A DNA stretch of 33,454 bases from an uncultured Bacteroidota bacterium (GTDB taxonomy: Bacteria > Bacteroidota > Bacteroidia > Bacteroidales > WCHB1-69). Shown here piece by piece: positions 1-8,343 of the stretch; position 1 is the first letter of the stretch, and each line of letters starts with the position of its first letter. A model generated the notes under the pieces. It did no database searches, was not told where the DNA came from, and saw only the letters and a list, made by a program, of their open reading frames with translations. The translations under genes were made by a program, and so were the position numbers. The stretch lies in NCBI GenBank assembly GCA_902774175.1, contig CACYHG010000021.1, positions 1-33,454 of the forward strand, read 5' to 3'.

Positions 1-534
1 GTTATGTTCTTCTTCACTGCAGACAACCGCATCGACTTCGAGAATCCCAAGAATATGGCGTTCTCGGCAGGCCCTGATACAAACTACATCTTCAAGTACA
101 AGGAGCACAAGGGACTGCTTGCGGCGGCTGAGGTCATCACCGAGACCGAAAAGAAATTCGCTGAAATATTCGGCAGGCACTACACAGGTCTGACCGAGAA
201 TTACCGTACCGACGATGCTGACTACATCATCGTGGCTTACGGTTCCAGCTCACGTATCTCAATGAAGGCCATGCAGATGGCACGCGAAAAGGGCATCAAG
301 GTCGGTCTGTTCCGTCTGATCACCCTCTTCCCGTTCCCGACCAAGCAGCTGAACGAGATATCCAAGAAGGTGAAAGGCATCCTGACCGTTGAAATGAGTG
401 CCGGTCAGATGATGGAGGATGTCCTCCTTGCCACGGAGTGCCGCGTGAAAGTTGAGCATTTCGGACGCTTCGGCGGTATCATCCCGACCCCAACTGAGGT
501 GTTGGAGGCTTTAGAAAACAAAATCATTAAATAG
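1..534 (+). CDS. korA: 2-oxoglutarate:ferredoxin oxidoreductase subunit alpha, 3' part
   Basis: This is the C-terminal part of the alpha subunit of a 2-oxoacid:ferredoxin oxidoreductase, which decarboxylates 2-oxoglutarate to succinyl-CoA and reduces ferredoxin in the cytoplasm. The frame is open from base 1, so the true start lies upstream. The visible 177 residues contain the YGSSSR stretch and the LFPFP stretch typical of the C-terminal transketolase-like domain of these subunits, and end in a GIIPTPTE tail. korB follows after 11 bases and korC after that, giving the usual alpha-beta-gamma order. Assignment to the 2-oxoglutarate rather than the pyruvate or branched-chain type rests on the korB and korC partners and Bacteroidales gene order, and is inference. 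Confidence 0.9.
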   Translation, partial: VMFFFTADNRIDFENPKNMAFSAGPDTNYIFKYKEHKGLLAAAEVITETEKKFAEIFGRHYTGLTENYRTDDADYIIVAYGSSSRISMKAMQMAREKGIKVGLFRLITLFPFPTKQLNEISKKVKGILTVEMSAGQMMEDVLLATECRVKVEHFGRFGGIIPTPTEVLEALENKIIK

Positions 535-545
535 GAGGAACGATC

Positions 546-1373
546 ATGAATAGAGAAGATATCATCAAACCCGAGAATCTGGTTTACACTAAAACCAAAG
601 TGCTGACGGATGCCGTCATGCATTACTGCCCCGGCTGCGGCCATGGCACTGCGCACCGCGTTATCGCCGAAGTGATTGAGGAGATGGGCATTCAGGACAA
701 GACCATCGGTATTGCCCCTGTGGGTTGCTCCGTCCTGGCCTACAACTATTTCGATGTGGACTTCCAGGAGGCCGCCCACGGACGTGCCCCCGCGCTGGCC
801 ACTGCCGCCAAAAGGCTGAATCCGGACCGTTTTGTCTTCACCTATCAGGGAGACGGCGACCTGGCAGCCATCGGCACCGCCGAGACAATCCACGCCTGCA
901 ACCGCGGTGAGAACATCACCATGATCTTCATCAACAACGGTATCTATGGCATGACCGGCGGCCAGATGGCCCCCACCACCCTGGTCGGCATGAAGTCCGC
1001 CACCACGCCTTACGGCCGTAACGTGGCGTTGAACGGATATCCGTTGCGTATCACCGAACTGATCTCCACCCTACCGGGCACCTATTTCGTCTCCCGCCAG
1101 AGCGTGCATACGCCCGCTGCTGTCCGCAAGGCAAAGGCTGCCGTCCGCAAGGCATTTGAAAACCAGAAGCTGAACAAGGGACTCTCCTTTATCGAGATAG
1201 TCTCCTCCTGCAACTCCGGTTGGAAAATGACCCCGGTCCAGGCGAACCATTGGATGGAGGAGAACATGTTCCCCAACTATCCTATCGGTGACATCAAGGT
1301 GGACGGAAAGATTGTGGAGGGTATCGACATCAACCGTCTGGTTGTGGACCATCCGTTAACAGTAGTCAAATAA
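546..1373 (+). CDS. korB: 2-oxoglutarate:ferredoxin oxidoreductase subunit beta
   Basis: Beta subunit (275 aa) that binds thiamine diphosphate. CPGCGHG at residues 28-34 supplies cysteines expected to ligate an iron-sulfur cluster, and GDGD at 102-105 followed by INNGIYGMTGGQ is the ThDP/Mg binding region. The length fits the short beta subunits of multi-subunit enzymes. A strong Shine-Dalgarno sequence (AGGAGG) lies about 7 bases before the ATG, which is notable because many genes here have none. It is translated just after korA and is very likely co-transcribed with it. Confidence 0.95.
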   Translation: MNREDIIKPENLVYTKTKVLTDAVMHYCPGCGHGTAHRVIAEVIEEMGIQDKTIGIAPVGCSVLAYNYFDVDFQEAAHGRAPALATAAKRLNPDRFVFTYQGDGDLAAIGTAETIHACNRGENITMIFINNGIYGMTGGQMAPTTLVGMKSATTPYGRNVALNGYPLRITELISTLPGTYFVSRQSVHTPAAVRKAKAAVRKAFENQKLNKGLSFIEIVSSCNSGWKMTPVQANHWMEENMFPNYPIGDIKVDGKIVEGIDINRLVVDHPLTVVK

Positions 1374-1399
1374 AGTATCATCATTAATATTGTAATATC

Positions 1400-1951
1400 A
1401 TGACAGAAGAGATAATCATAGCAGGATTCGGAGGACAGGGCGTGCTTTCCATGGGCAAGATCCTTGCCTATTCCGGTGTGATGCAGGATAAGGAGGTGAG
1501 CTGGATGCCCTCTTACGGTCCCGAGATGCGCGGCGGTACCGCCAATGTTTCGGTCATCATCAGTGACGAACGCATCAGCTCCCCAATCATCAATCAGTTT
1601 GATACCGCCATCATCCTTAACCAGCAGTCGCTGGACAAGTTTGAGAAGAGCGTGAAACCTGGCGGTCTGCTGATTTACGACCCCAATGGGATTACCCATG
1701 AACCCACCCGCAAGGATATCAGCATCTACAAGATTGCAGCCACGCAGAAGGCGCAGGAGATGGGTATCAGCAAGGTGTTCAACATGGTGGTTTTGGGCGG
1801 TTTCCTGAAACTGAAACCGATCGTTGAGCCCAAGTACATCCATGAAGGTCTGGAGCATTCGCTGCCACAGCGCCACTGGAACCTCATTCCGCAGAATGAG
1901 CAGGCCATTGAGATTGGAAAGGGTCTGATTGAAGCGGTGCAGGTGTTGTAA
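1400..1951 (+). CDS. korC: 2-oxoglutarate:ferredoxin oxidoreductase subunit gamma
   Basis: Gamma subunit (183 aa) of the same enzyme complex. The N-terminus has GFGGQGVLSMGK (residues 9-20), the hallmark of the gamma/catalytic domain of 2-oxoacid acceptor oxidoreductases, followed by SYGPEMRGG, also typical. The gene begins 26 bases after korB and is the last gene of the operon: a strong hairpin terminator begins 21 bases after its stop. Confidence 0.95.
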   Translation: MTEEIIIAGFGGQGVLSMGKILAYSGVMQDKEVSWMPSYGPEMRGGTANVSVIISDERISSPIINQFDTAIILNQQSLDKFEKSVKPGGLLIYDPNGITHEPTRKDISIYKIAATQKAQEMGISKVFNMVVLGGFLKLKPIVEPKYIHEGLEHSLPQRHWNLIPQNEQAIEIGKGLIEAVQVL

Positions 1952-1972
1952 GCCGTACCGTCAATACCTACG

Positions 1973-2005
1973 AAAAGAGGGTGTCCAAAAGACACCCTCT
2001 TTTTT
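1973..2005. terminator. Bidirectional intrinsic terminator between korC and mnmA
   Basis: A 10-12 bp perfect stem (AGAGGGTGTC pairing with GACACCCTCT) with a 5-base loop CAAAA sits between the convergent korC and mnmA genes. It is followed by a T run on the plus strand and flanked by an A run on the other side, so it can end transcription in both directions. Its right edge touches the mnmA stop codon (TAA at 2006-2004 on the minus strand). Confidence 0.88.
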
Positions 2006-3077
2006 ATTGGATGATTCCGCCGCCGGCGACCAGCCCATCCTTGTAAAGGACTAACGACTGCCCCGGTGTGACGCCCCACACCGGCTGCTGGAACTGCAGT
2101 TCGGCCTTGTCCCCCTCCAGCCGGACAACCGCCGGCTGCGCCGGGCTCTTGTAGCGTATGCGCGCCTCCACCTCCGGGGATGTTTCCAGCCACTCCGGCT
2201 CGCGGATGCGGCATTGTGAGGCTGAGAGGGTTGTGGCGTAAAGGTCATCGTAATCCCCCAAAGTGACTTCGTTGCGTATGGGATCGATGCGGGTGACGTA
2301 GCGAGGCTCGCCCAAGGCGATGCCAAGCCCTTTCCGCTGCCCTACTGTATAGCAGGCGAATCCCTTGTGCCGTCCCAACACATTCCCGTCAGCGTCAATG
2401 TAGTTGCCTTCCGGACAACGTTGGTGGAAGTCCGGCAGCTGTTCTTCCAGAAAACTCCGGTAGTCGTTGTTGGGGATAAAGCAGATTTCCTGGCTCTCAC
2501 GTTTGTGGGAAAGGGATTCATGACCGCGTTCCCGCGCCATTTCACGAACCTGCTCCTTTGTGAAATCACCGAGCGGGAAAATTGTGTGCGCCAGGTTCTC
2601 CTCCGTCAGCATCCAAAGGAAGTAGGTCTGGTCCTTGTGGGTGTCCGCGGCTGTTGCCAGGTAGCGGTGTCCGTTCCGTGTGCGGATGCGTGCGTAATGG
2701 CCGGTGGCGATTTTCTCACAGCCGAGAGCCTTTGCCTGCTCAAGCAGCACTCCCCACTTGATGTGCGAGTTGCAGAGCACGCATGGGTTCGGGGTGCGGC
2801 CGTGCATGTATTCCTGCACAAAATTGCCGATGACCTCATTTTTGAAAATATCCCTGAAATCGACAATGTGGTGTTCTATTCCCAAACCTTCGCAGAAATG
2901 TTTGGCCTCCATTATGGATTCCACGCTGCAGCAGCCTTTCTCCTTAGCAAGGCAATGCTCCTTGATGGAATCGAAGGTGCGGAAGGTGACACCGACCAGC
3001 TCGCAGCCCTGCTCGCGCAGCAGCATCGCGCTTACAGTGCTGTCAATACCTCCGCTCATGGCCATCAGTACTTTCAT
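2004..3077 (-). CDS. mnmA: tRNA-specific 2-thiouridylase MnmA
   Basis: Cytoplasmic enzyme that adds sulfur to uridine 34 of tRNA-Lys, tRNA-Glu and tRNA-Gln. The 357-residue protein has the ATP-pyrophosphatase P-loop MSGGIDST (7-14), the first catalytic cysteine in NPCVLCN (C99) and the second in SQEICF (C199), plus GQRKGLGI in the tRNA-binding part; the length matches the family. Its ATG is preceded by a GGAGGAG Shine-Dalgarno sequence. It starts 20 bases after the PorT-like gene and is the last gene of the minus-strand operon. Confidence 0.97.
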   Translation of the reverse strand: MKVLMAMSGGIDSTVSAMLLREQGCELVGVTFRTFDSIKEHCLAKEKGCCSVESIMEAKHFCEGLGIEHHIVDFRDIFKNEVIGNFVQEYMHGRTPNPCVLCNSHIKWGVLLEQAKALGCEKIATGHYARIRTRNGHRYLATAADTHKDQTYFLWMLTEENLAHTIFPLGDFTKEQVREMARERGHESLSHKRESQEICFIPNNDYRSFLEEQLPDFHQRCPEGNYIDADGNVLGRHKGFACYTVGQRKGLGIALGEPRYVTRIDPIRNEVTLGDYDDLYATTLSASQCRIREPEWLETSPEVEARIRYKSPAQPAVVRLEGDKAELQFQQPVWGVTPGQSLVLYKDGLVAGGGIIQ

Positions 3078-3097
3078 CGCCGCTCCTCCGGGTTTAG

Positions 3098-3835
3098 TTA
3101 TTCAAACAGGATTGAAATGTGGAAGATCTTGCTTTTAAGGTACTCCGCGCTGTTCGTGTAGACGTTGTCCTCATGCTTCAGCATGTCCTGAAGCCCGTAT
3201 GACATTTTCGCCTCAATGGAGAATTTGAACATGTTGGCGTAAAAGTCCATGCCGACACCCGCCTGTGTCTGGAACTCTGTGCGGTTCAGCTTGAGCACCA
3301 CAAGCTCCGGATTTTTCTTGTTCTTTTTCTTGGCCTGCGATGCGAGGTCGATGCTCAGCTGTCCGCCTCCAACCACATATACACGGCAGTTGTGCATGCG
3401 CGAGGATTTCATTTTTATCAGCAGCGGAAGGTCAAGGTTTACCGATTCGATCTTCTTGTGGGTCTCCGTCATGTCCAGCCCCTTGATCTGCACATGGTAG
3501 TCCACAGTTCGGTCAATCAGGGATATTTGTGGGATAAACCGCAGGTTGAAGTAGTTTCCCAAGCGGAGGTCGGTCACAATGCCGACATCGAATCCTGCGG
3601 ATGGGGTGGAGCCGATAACCATGATTGAATCGAACGGGTTGAGGTTGGAGACCGATTTGTGTGCGAAGTCGGCGTTGTTTATTCCCAGCACGAAGCCGAA
3701 ATGCAGCCGCTTGAAGTCGTATGCCGGAAGGTTCGGGGCACGGCGTGCCGAGGAATACTCCTGAGCCTGTGCTGCACTGCCCAGCAGAATCAGGCAGATG
3801 CTTAATGCCGATATATGTCTGATGATTTTTTCCAA
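3098..3835 (-). CDS. PorT-like outer-membrane beta-barrel protein
   Basis: About 245 residues beginning with a positively charged segment, a hydrophobic stretch and an AQA/QE signal peptidase I site, so it is exported. The rest is rich in alternating beta strands, as in the outer-membrane beta-barrel family that includes PorT of the type IX secretion machinery. The frame is open farther upstream (to 4072), but that part overlaps rfaE1 antisense-free coding sequence in another frame. No ATG is available near the signal peptide, so TTG at 3835 is the best start, 23 bases after the rfaE1 stop. Many Bacteroidales PorT-family proteins are not true type IX components, so the precise role is open. 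Confidence 0.75.
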   Translation of the reverse strand: MEKIIRHISALSICLILLGSAAQAQEYSSARRAPNLPAYDFKRLHFGFVLGINNADFAHKSVSNLNPFDSIMVIGSTPSAGFDVGIVTDLRLGNYFNLRFIPQISLIDRTVDYHVQIKGLDMTETHKKIESVNLDLPLLIKMKSSRMHNCRVYVVGGGQLSIDLASQAKKKNKKNPELVVLKLNRTEFQTQAGVGMDFYANMFKFSIEAKMSYGLQDMLKHEDNVYTNSAEYLKSKIFHISILFE

Positions 3836-3858
3836 TGTGTATTCTTTTAGTTTCCTGT

Positions 3859-4878
3859 TCAGAACAGCAGACGTGCGCACTCCTTCTCCAGCATTGCCTT
3901 GTCGATTGGCACGACACCGACTGTCTCGCACACCAGACCGCCGGCTATGTTTGCCATCTCGGCCATCTGCTCCACGGGCAGGCCGGTCACAAGCCCCAGG
4001 GTGGCGATGCTGATTACGGTGTCGCCGGCGCCGGAGACATCGCTGATGTTGCGTACGATTGCCGGGATCCAATGGTGGGCGAAATCCCCGTTCTTCTGGT
4101 AATAACAGATAATAAGTCCTTTTTCGGAAAGTGTGGTCATCACCATGCGATGGCCGCCCGTTTCCATGAATTGCCGGATGTGGGCGACTATGGAGTTTTC
4201 ATCCTGCAATTCGCTTTTCGGAACATGTAGCCCTTCGCACAGTTCGGAAAGGTTCGGCTTGAACAGGCTGATGTTCCGGTAGACGGAGAAATTTCTGCGT
4301 TTCGGATCCACGCAGACGGGAATCCGCATCTTTTCAGCCTCCTGCGTCACCGCTCCAATCAATGCAGGGGAGATGACCCCTTTGTCGTAGTCCTCGAAAA
4401 TGATTGCGCGGACCGGACGCTGCCGGAGCAGCTGCAGAATGTTGTCGCGGAGTGCGGCCGCATCCTTTTCCGAAAGTTCCGCATCGCTCTCCTCGTCCAC
4501 GCGGAGCAGCTGCATCTTGTTGCCGATAATGCGGATTTTGGTGGTGGTGGGCCGCTTTTCGCTACGGACGATGCCCTCCTGGGGCAAATTGTTATATGAC
4601 ATGTGCCGCAGGAAGTCATAACCCTTCGCATCCTCACCGATGATGCCGCAAAGTACCGGCAGCGCCCCCATCGCGTGGAGGTTCAGCGCGACGTTGGCCG
4701 CACCGCCGAGGCACTTCTTGCGGCTTTTTATGTTGACCACAGGGACAGGGGCTTCGGGGGAAATGCGTGACACTTCGCCCTCAATGTATTCGTCCAGCAT
4801 CACATCCCCGATCACGAGGATCTCCTGTCCGCAGATGCTCTGGAAATAGTTTTCGATGTTCTCTTTTGTAAGTTTCAT
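3859..4878 (-). CDS. rfaE1: D-glycero-beta-D-manno-heptose-7-phosphate kinase (RfaE domain I type)
   Basis: A PfkB-fold sugar kinase of 339 residues, expected to phosphorylate D-glycero-D-manno-heptose 7-phosphate at C1 in the ADP-heptose pathway for lipopolysaccharide core. Near the N-terminus it has GDVMLDEYIEGEVSRISPEA, typical of RfaE kinases, then GGAANVALNL, and near the C-terminus DVSGAGDT, whose Asp is the PfkB catalytic base. It has no nucleotidylyltransferase domain, so the adenylyl step must be encoded elsewhere. Its ATG overlaps the lgt stop by four bases, indicating translational coupling. Confidence 0.88.
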   Translation of the reverse strand: MKLTKENIENYFQSICGQEILVIGDVMLDEYIEGEVSRISPEAPVPVVNIKSRKKCLGGAANVALNLHAMGALPVLCGIIGEDAKGYDFLRHMSYNNLPQEGIVRSEKRPTTTKIRIIGNKMQLLRVDEESDAELSEKDAAALRDNILQLLRQRPVRAIIFEDYDKGVISPALIGAVTQEAEKMRIPVCVDPKRRNFSVYRNISLFKPNLSELCEGLHVPKSELQDENSIVAHIRQFMETGGHRMVMTTLSEKGLIICYYQKNGDFAHHWIPAIVRNISDVSGAGDTVISIATLGLVTGLPVEQMAEMANIAGGLVCETVGVVPIDKAMLEKECARLLF

Positions 4879-5765
4879 GCCGGATTGGTTTTGGAGGTGC
4901 CGTTGCGCATGGGCATGGCATAGCTGTCCTTTTTCTTGAATGAATATATTAGCAGGCCTATGCCAATCAGTATGAACGGGATGCTGAGCAGCTGCCCCAT
5001 GTCCAGAGCCATGCCTTTTTCAAAGTCAACCTGTTCCTTTTTCAGGAATTCAATGAAAAACCGTGCAATAAAGACGGTGCAGAGGGTGATGCCCGATGTG
5101 CGGCCCGGCGGGATTTTCCCTTTGGTACGCCTGAAATAGTGCCATATCTGGAAAAAGAACAGGGAGAGGTAGACCAACGCCTCGTAGAGTTGTGATGGAT
5201 GCCGCGGCTCGCAGCATTCGTCCGTGCCGTTACCCTCCAGCCGCATGAAGATGAATCCCCACGGCTGCTGTGTGACGGTGCCGATGATTTCCGAGTTCAT
5301 CAGGTTGCCGCAACGGACAAAGGCGGCGGCCAACGGGATTGCGATGGCCAGCCTGTCCATAAGCCACAGTACCGACACCTTATGCTTGTATGTGAACCAA
5401 AGGACATAGCAGAGTATCGCGATAACCCCTCCGTGGCTTGCCAGCCCCGCATATCCGGTGAACTTCCAGCCCTCCGCCGTCTCCACAAAGGGGATGAAAA
5501 TCTCCAGAATATGGTGCTTGAAATAGGAATTCCACTCATAAAAAAGGCAGTGTCCCAACCTCAGCCCGACAATTGTCCATAGGATCAGGGTGATGGCGAA
5601 CCTGTCGACCAGTTTTTCAGACAGGCCCTCCCGTGTGGTGATTTTGTTGAATATCAAGTAAGCCAGCAGAAAGCCGCTGGCCAGAAGCAGTCCGTACCAT
5701 CCGACACGAATGTTTCCTAAATGGAAAATTATCGGGTCGGCGTTCCAAGTGATGTATTCAAGCAT
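4875..5765 (-). CDS. lgt: Prolipoprotein diacylglyceryl transferase
   Basis: Inner-membrane enzyme that transfers diacylglyceryl from phosphatidylglycerol to the lipobox cysteine of prolipoproteins. The 296-residue protein has several hydrophobic segments, the family signature region RCGNLMNSEIIG, the HPSQLYEA motif, and a C-terminal RFFIEF segment followed by MGQLLSIP, all expected in Lgt. It is the first gene of the minus-strand operon with rfaE1, the PorT-like gene and mnmA. The lipoprotein adaptor of the neighbouring efflux operon is a likely client. Confidence 0.96.
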   Translation of the reverse strand: MLEYITWNADPIIFHLGNIRVGWYGLLLASGFLLAYLIFNKITTREGLSEKLVDRFAITLILWTIVGLRLGHCLFYEWNSYFKHHILEIFIPFVETAEGWKFTGYAGLASHGGVIAILCYVLWFTYKHKVSVLWLMDRLAIAIPLAAAFVRCGNLMNSEIIGTVTQQPWGFIFMRLEGNGTDECCEPRHPSQLYEALVYLSLFFFQIWHYFRRTKGKIPPGRTSGITLCTVFIARFFIEFLKKEQVDFEKGMALDMGQLLSIPFILIGIGLLIYSFKKKDSYAMPMRNGTSKTNPA

Positions 5766-5800
5766 GATGTTATTGTTTCAAGTATCCGCTGTAACGCATC

Positions 5801-5840
5801 TGATGTGCAAATATTGTGTGCATGTCCCATTTTGTGCAAT
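5801..5840 (-). promoter_or_regulatory. Candidate lgt operon promoter
   Basis: Read on the minus strand there is AATATTTG (5815-5808), 7 of 8 matches to the Bacteroidetes -7 element TAnnTTTG, and ATTG (5840-5837), 3 of 4 matches to the -33 TTTG, with a 21-base spacer. This would give a leader of about 36 bases before the lgt ATG. It is a motif match only. Confidence 0.4.
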
Positions 5841-5901
5841 TTTTGTGCTATTGCCCGTCCGGATGAAAGTTTTTTTTGCACAATGCGCCTGCCGCCTGTG
5901 T

Positions 5902-5933
5902 TTTGGCGCAGTTTTTGGTGTGTTATATTTTTC
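5902..5933 (+). promoter_or_regulatory. Candidate promoter of the RND efflux operon
   Basis: TTTG at 5902-5905 and TATTTTTC at 5926-5933 match the Bacteroidetes -33 TTTG and -7 TAnnTTTG elements (7 of 8 for the second) with a 20-base spacer. Transcription would begin near 5940, giving a short leader before the channel gene at 5974 or 5980. It lies in the 214-base divergent gap opposite the lgt promoter; no further feature is seen in that gap. Confidence 0.5.
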
Positions 5934-5979
5934 ATTTTTTCAAACCATCGGTTTTTGTATTTTTATAAACCTAATGTGC

Positions 5980-7275
5980 ATGAACATTATAAAAAGAATT
6001 TTTGTCGGAGCCGTACTGCTCTTGTGTGGCGCGGGTGTGCTTGAAGCACAGGAAGGTAATGTGCTGCGCCTGTCGTTCGACGAGGCGTTGCGGTATGCGG
6101 TCGACCATAACCTTTCGTTGCGGAATGCCGCGCTGGATGTCCGGAAGGCGGAGGCGGCCCGTTGGGAGGCCGTTTCAACCATGCTGCCGCAGGTGAAGGC
6201 GGGCTTTGACTATTCCAATATGTGCGGGTATGAGATGAATTTCGGCAACATGTCCATTCCGATGAACCCGTATGGAACATTCGGCCTTACGGCTTCCATC
6301 GCCCTGACGGCACAGCAGGTGGTTGGCGTTGTCATGAACAAGGTCTCCAAGGAGATGAGTGACATCAGCTATCGGCAGAGCCTGCAGCAGACCCATGCCA
6401 ATGTTAAGAACGTATATGTCTCAATTCTGGTCATGGAGGATGTCGTGAGCCTTCTCGATTCAAGTCTGGCCAATATGGAGCAGTTGGAGAGGAGCACGTT
6501 GGAGAGCGTAAAGGTGGGTGCCTCCGAACAGATTGCCGCAGACAAGCTCTCCGTGCAGGTGGCTTCCATGCGCAATTCCATTCAGGCGAACCGGCGCAGC
6601 CTGCAGATGCTGTACCATACGCTGATTCTGCAACTTGGAGCGGAGGTGGACAGCCGGTTGGAGCTCACCACCCGTCTGGATGAAGTGATGGATATGGACC
6701 GTCTGCAGCAGCTGGTGCGTGAGGATTTCAACATTGCCGACAATTACAACTACCAGCTTCTGGAGCAGGGCGAACGCCTTTCAAAGGACCAGCTCCTTCT
6801 GACCTGGATGGGGTTCCTGCCCACGTTGTCAGCATACTACCAGTATAGCGACAAAACCTATTTCGGCAAATCGGAGGGAATGAACATGACCCCGCCGCAC
6901 ATGCTGGGCTTCAGCATCAGCATTCCGCTTTGGCAGAGCGGAACGCGTGCCGCCAAAATCAGGGAGGCGAAAATCAGTCATGAGCAGAACCTGAACAGCC
7001 GTAAGCAGGCGGAGGATGCCTTGCGCGTCCAGTACAGCCAGTTGTGCTACGACTTGCTGTCAGCAATGGACAGCTATCAGATACAGAAGGAAAATCTGGA
7101 TGTGACCAAACGGGTATTCGACAACATCACGGAGAAGTTCACCTATGGTCATGCCAGCAATCTTGAAGTGACCAACGCAAGCACCGACATAATCACTGCA
7201 CAAAGCAATTATATCCAGGCTGTGATGAGCGTCCTGAATGCCCAGGTGGCGTTGGAGAATCTGTTGGGGAAATAA
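5980..7275 (+). CDS. TolC-family outer-membrane efflux channel
   Basis: About 431 residues with an N-terminal signal peptide (MNIIKRIFVGAVLLL then a site near LEAQ). The mature part starts with LSFDEALRYAVDHNLSLRN, the first helix typical of the outer-membrane efflux protein family, and two long, Gln- and Ala-rich coiled-coil halves follow (an internal repeat is usual in TolC). The length fits the family. The frame is open back to 5710, but that stretch covers the promoter region and lgt antisense, so I place the start at 5980 (5974 is also possible). It is first in an operon with adaptor and pump. Confidence 0.9.
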   Translation: MNIIKRIFVGAVLLLCGAGVLEAQEGNVLRLSFDEALRYAVDHNLSLRNAALDVRKAEAARWEAVSTMLPQVKAGFDYSNMCGYEMNFGNMSIPMNPYGTFGLTASIALTAQQVVGVVMNKVSKEMSDISYRQSLQQTHANVKNVYVSILVMEDVVSLLDSSLANMEQLERSTLESVKVGASEQIAADKLSVQVASMRNSIQANRRSLQMLYHTLILQLGAEVDSRLELTTRLDEVMDMDRLQQLVREDFNIADNYNYQLLEQGERLSKDQLLLTWMGFLPTLSAYYQYSDKTYFGKSEGMNMTPPHMLGFSISIPLWQSGTRAAKIREAKISHEQNLNSRKQAEDALRVQYSQLCYDLLSAMDSYQIQKENLDVTKRVFDNITEKFTYGHASNLEVTNASTDIITAQSNYIQAVMSVLNAQVALENLLGK

Positions 7276-7299
7276 TCGGAAACAAAAAAGAGTAACAAT

Positions 7300-8331
7300 A
7301 TGAAAAACCGTTTTTGTAAAGTTGTATTGATGCTGCTTGCCGCAGGCTGCATTGTCTCATGCGGGAAAAGCGGGTCACAGAAGGCCACCACAACAAAAAA
7401 GGAGGCGGAGAAGGTTAAGGTGCAGACCCTTGAAAGCGAACGTATCGCGCGGACACTTGACTTGTCGGCCACGCTTGAAGGCTATGAGAGCATGAACATA
7501 GCCCCCAGCATCACGGGACATATAGAACATATATATGTAGAGGTGGGAAGCCGCGTGAGCAAGGGGACGCTGCTGGTCCGGATGGACCAGACCCAGCTTA
7601 ACACCACCCGTATCAATCTGAACAACACCAAGGTGGAGTTGGACCGCGTGACCGCGTTGAAGGCTTCCGGCAGCGTCAGCCAGCAGGTGTACGACCAGAC
7701 AAAGGCGGGTTATGACCAGCTTGTGGAGACGGAGCGTTTCCAGAATGAGAACACCTTTGTCAAGGCGCAGTTCGGCGGAGTCATAAGTGCAAAGAATTAT
7801 GAGGACGGGGAGATGTACACCGGCCAGCCCATCCTGCAGCTGACCCAGATAAACCGGCTCAAGGCTGTCATCAACATTCCGGAGAGCTTTTTCCCCTTGG
7901 TCCGGCAGGGCATGAGGGTGGAGGTCCGCAGTGACATCTATCCGGAGCAGACCTTCCCGGCCACCATTGAGATTGTCTACCCGACCGTGGATCCGGCCAG
8001 CCATACCTTCCAGGCCAAACTCAACATCCCGAACGCGGGCGAGAAGATACGTCCGGGAATGTATGTGCACACACGCCTGGCTTTGGGCGAGGCCGACGCG
8101 ATGGTGGTGCCCTACCAGAGCGTGCTGAAGCTTACAGGAAGCAACGACCGTTATGTCTTTACGAACAAGGATGGCAAGGCTCACCGTGTTGCGGTGACGC
8201 TCGGACAGCGCTATGACGACCGCATCGAGGTGATACCGGTGACTCCGGGAGACCTGAAGGAGGGTGACGAATTGGTGGTTGTCGGCCAGGCACGACTTGT
8301 GGACGGCTGCACCCTGGAAATTGTACAATAA
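7300..8331 (+). CDS. RND efflux periplasmic adaptor, lipoprotein (membrane fusion protein)
   Basis: A 343-residue HlyD/AcrA-type adaptor linking the inner-membrane pump to the outer channel. The signal sequence ends in IVSC (C21), a good lipobox, so the protein is probably lipid-anchored in the inner leaflet and processed by Lgt and LspA; C17 in LAAGC is a less good alternative. A biotinyl-lipoyl-like half follows (about residues 65-95, SITGHIEHIYVEVG), then a short helical hairpin, a second lipoyl half and beta-barrel domain (about 170-280). The hairpin is short, as in many Bacteroidetes adaptors. It starts 24 bases after the channel gene. Confidence 0.93.
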   Translation: MKNRFCKVVLMLLAAGCIVSCGKSGSQKATTTKKEAEKVKVQTLESERIARTLDLSATLEGYESMNIAPSITGHIEHIYVEVGSRVSKGTLLVRMDQTQLNTTRINLNNTKVELDRVTALKASGSVSQQVYDQTKAGYDQLVETERFQNENTFVKAQFGGVISAKNYEDGEMYTGQPILQLTQINRLKAVINIPESFFPLVRQGMRVEVRSDIYPEQTFPATIEIVYPTVDPASHTFQAKLNIPNAGEKIRPGMYVHTRLALGEADAMVVPYQSVLKLTGSNDRYVFTNKDGKAHRVAVTLGQRYDDRIEVIPVTPGDLKEGDELVVVGQARLVDGCTLEIVQ

Positions 8332-8343
8332 TCCGCACAGACC

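Noticed and set aside
2367..3161. Plus-strand open frame of 264 codons
   Set aside because: It lies opposite mnmA, whose catalytic cysteines and P-loop are complete.
3836..4072. N-terminal extension of the PorT-like protein
   Set aside because: The extra 79 codons overlap the rfaE1 coding sequence on the same strand in another frame and would bury the signal peptide. TTG at 3835 gives a normal exported protein.
5710..5979. Long N-terminal extension of the TolC-like channel
   Set aside because: It covers the divergent promoter region and the 5' end of lgt on the other strand, and would place the signal peptide inside the protein.
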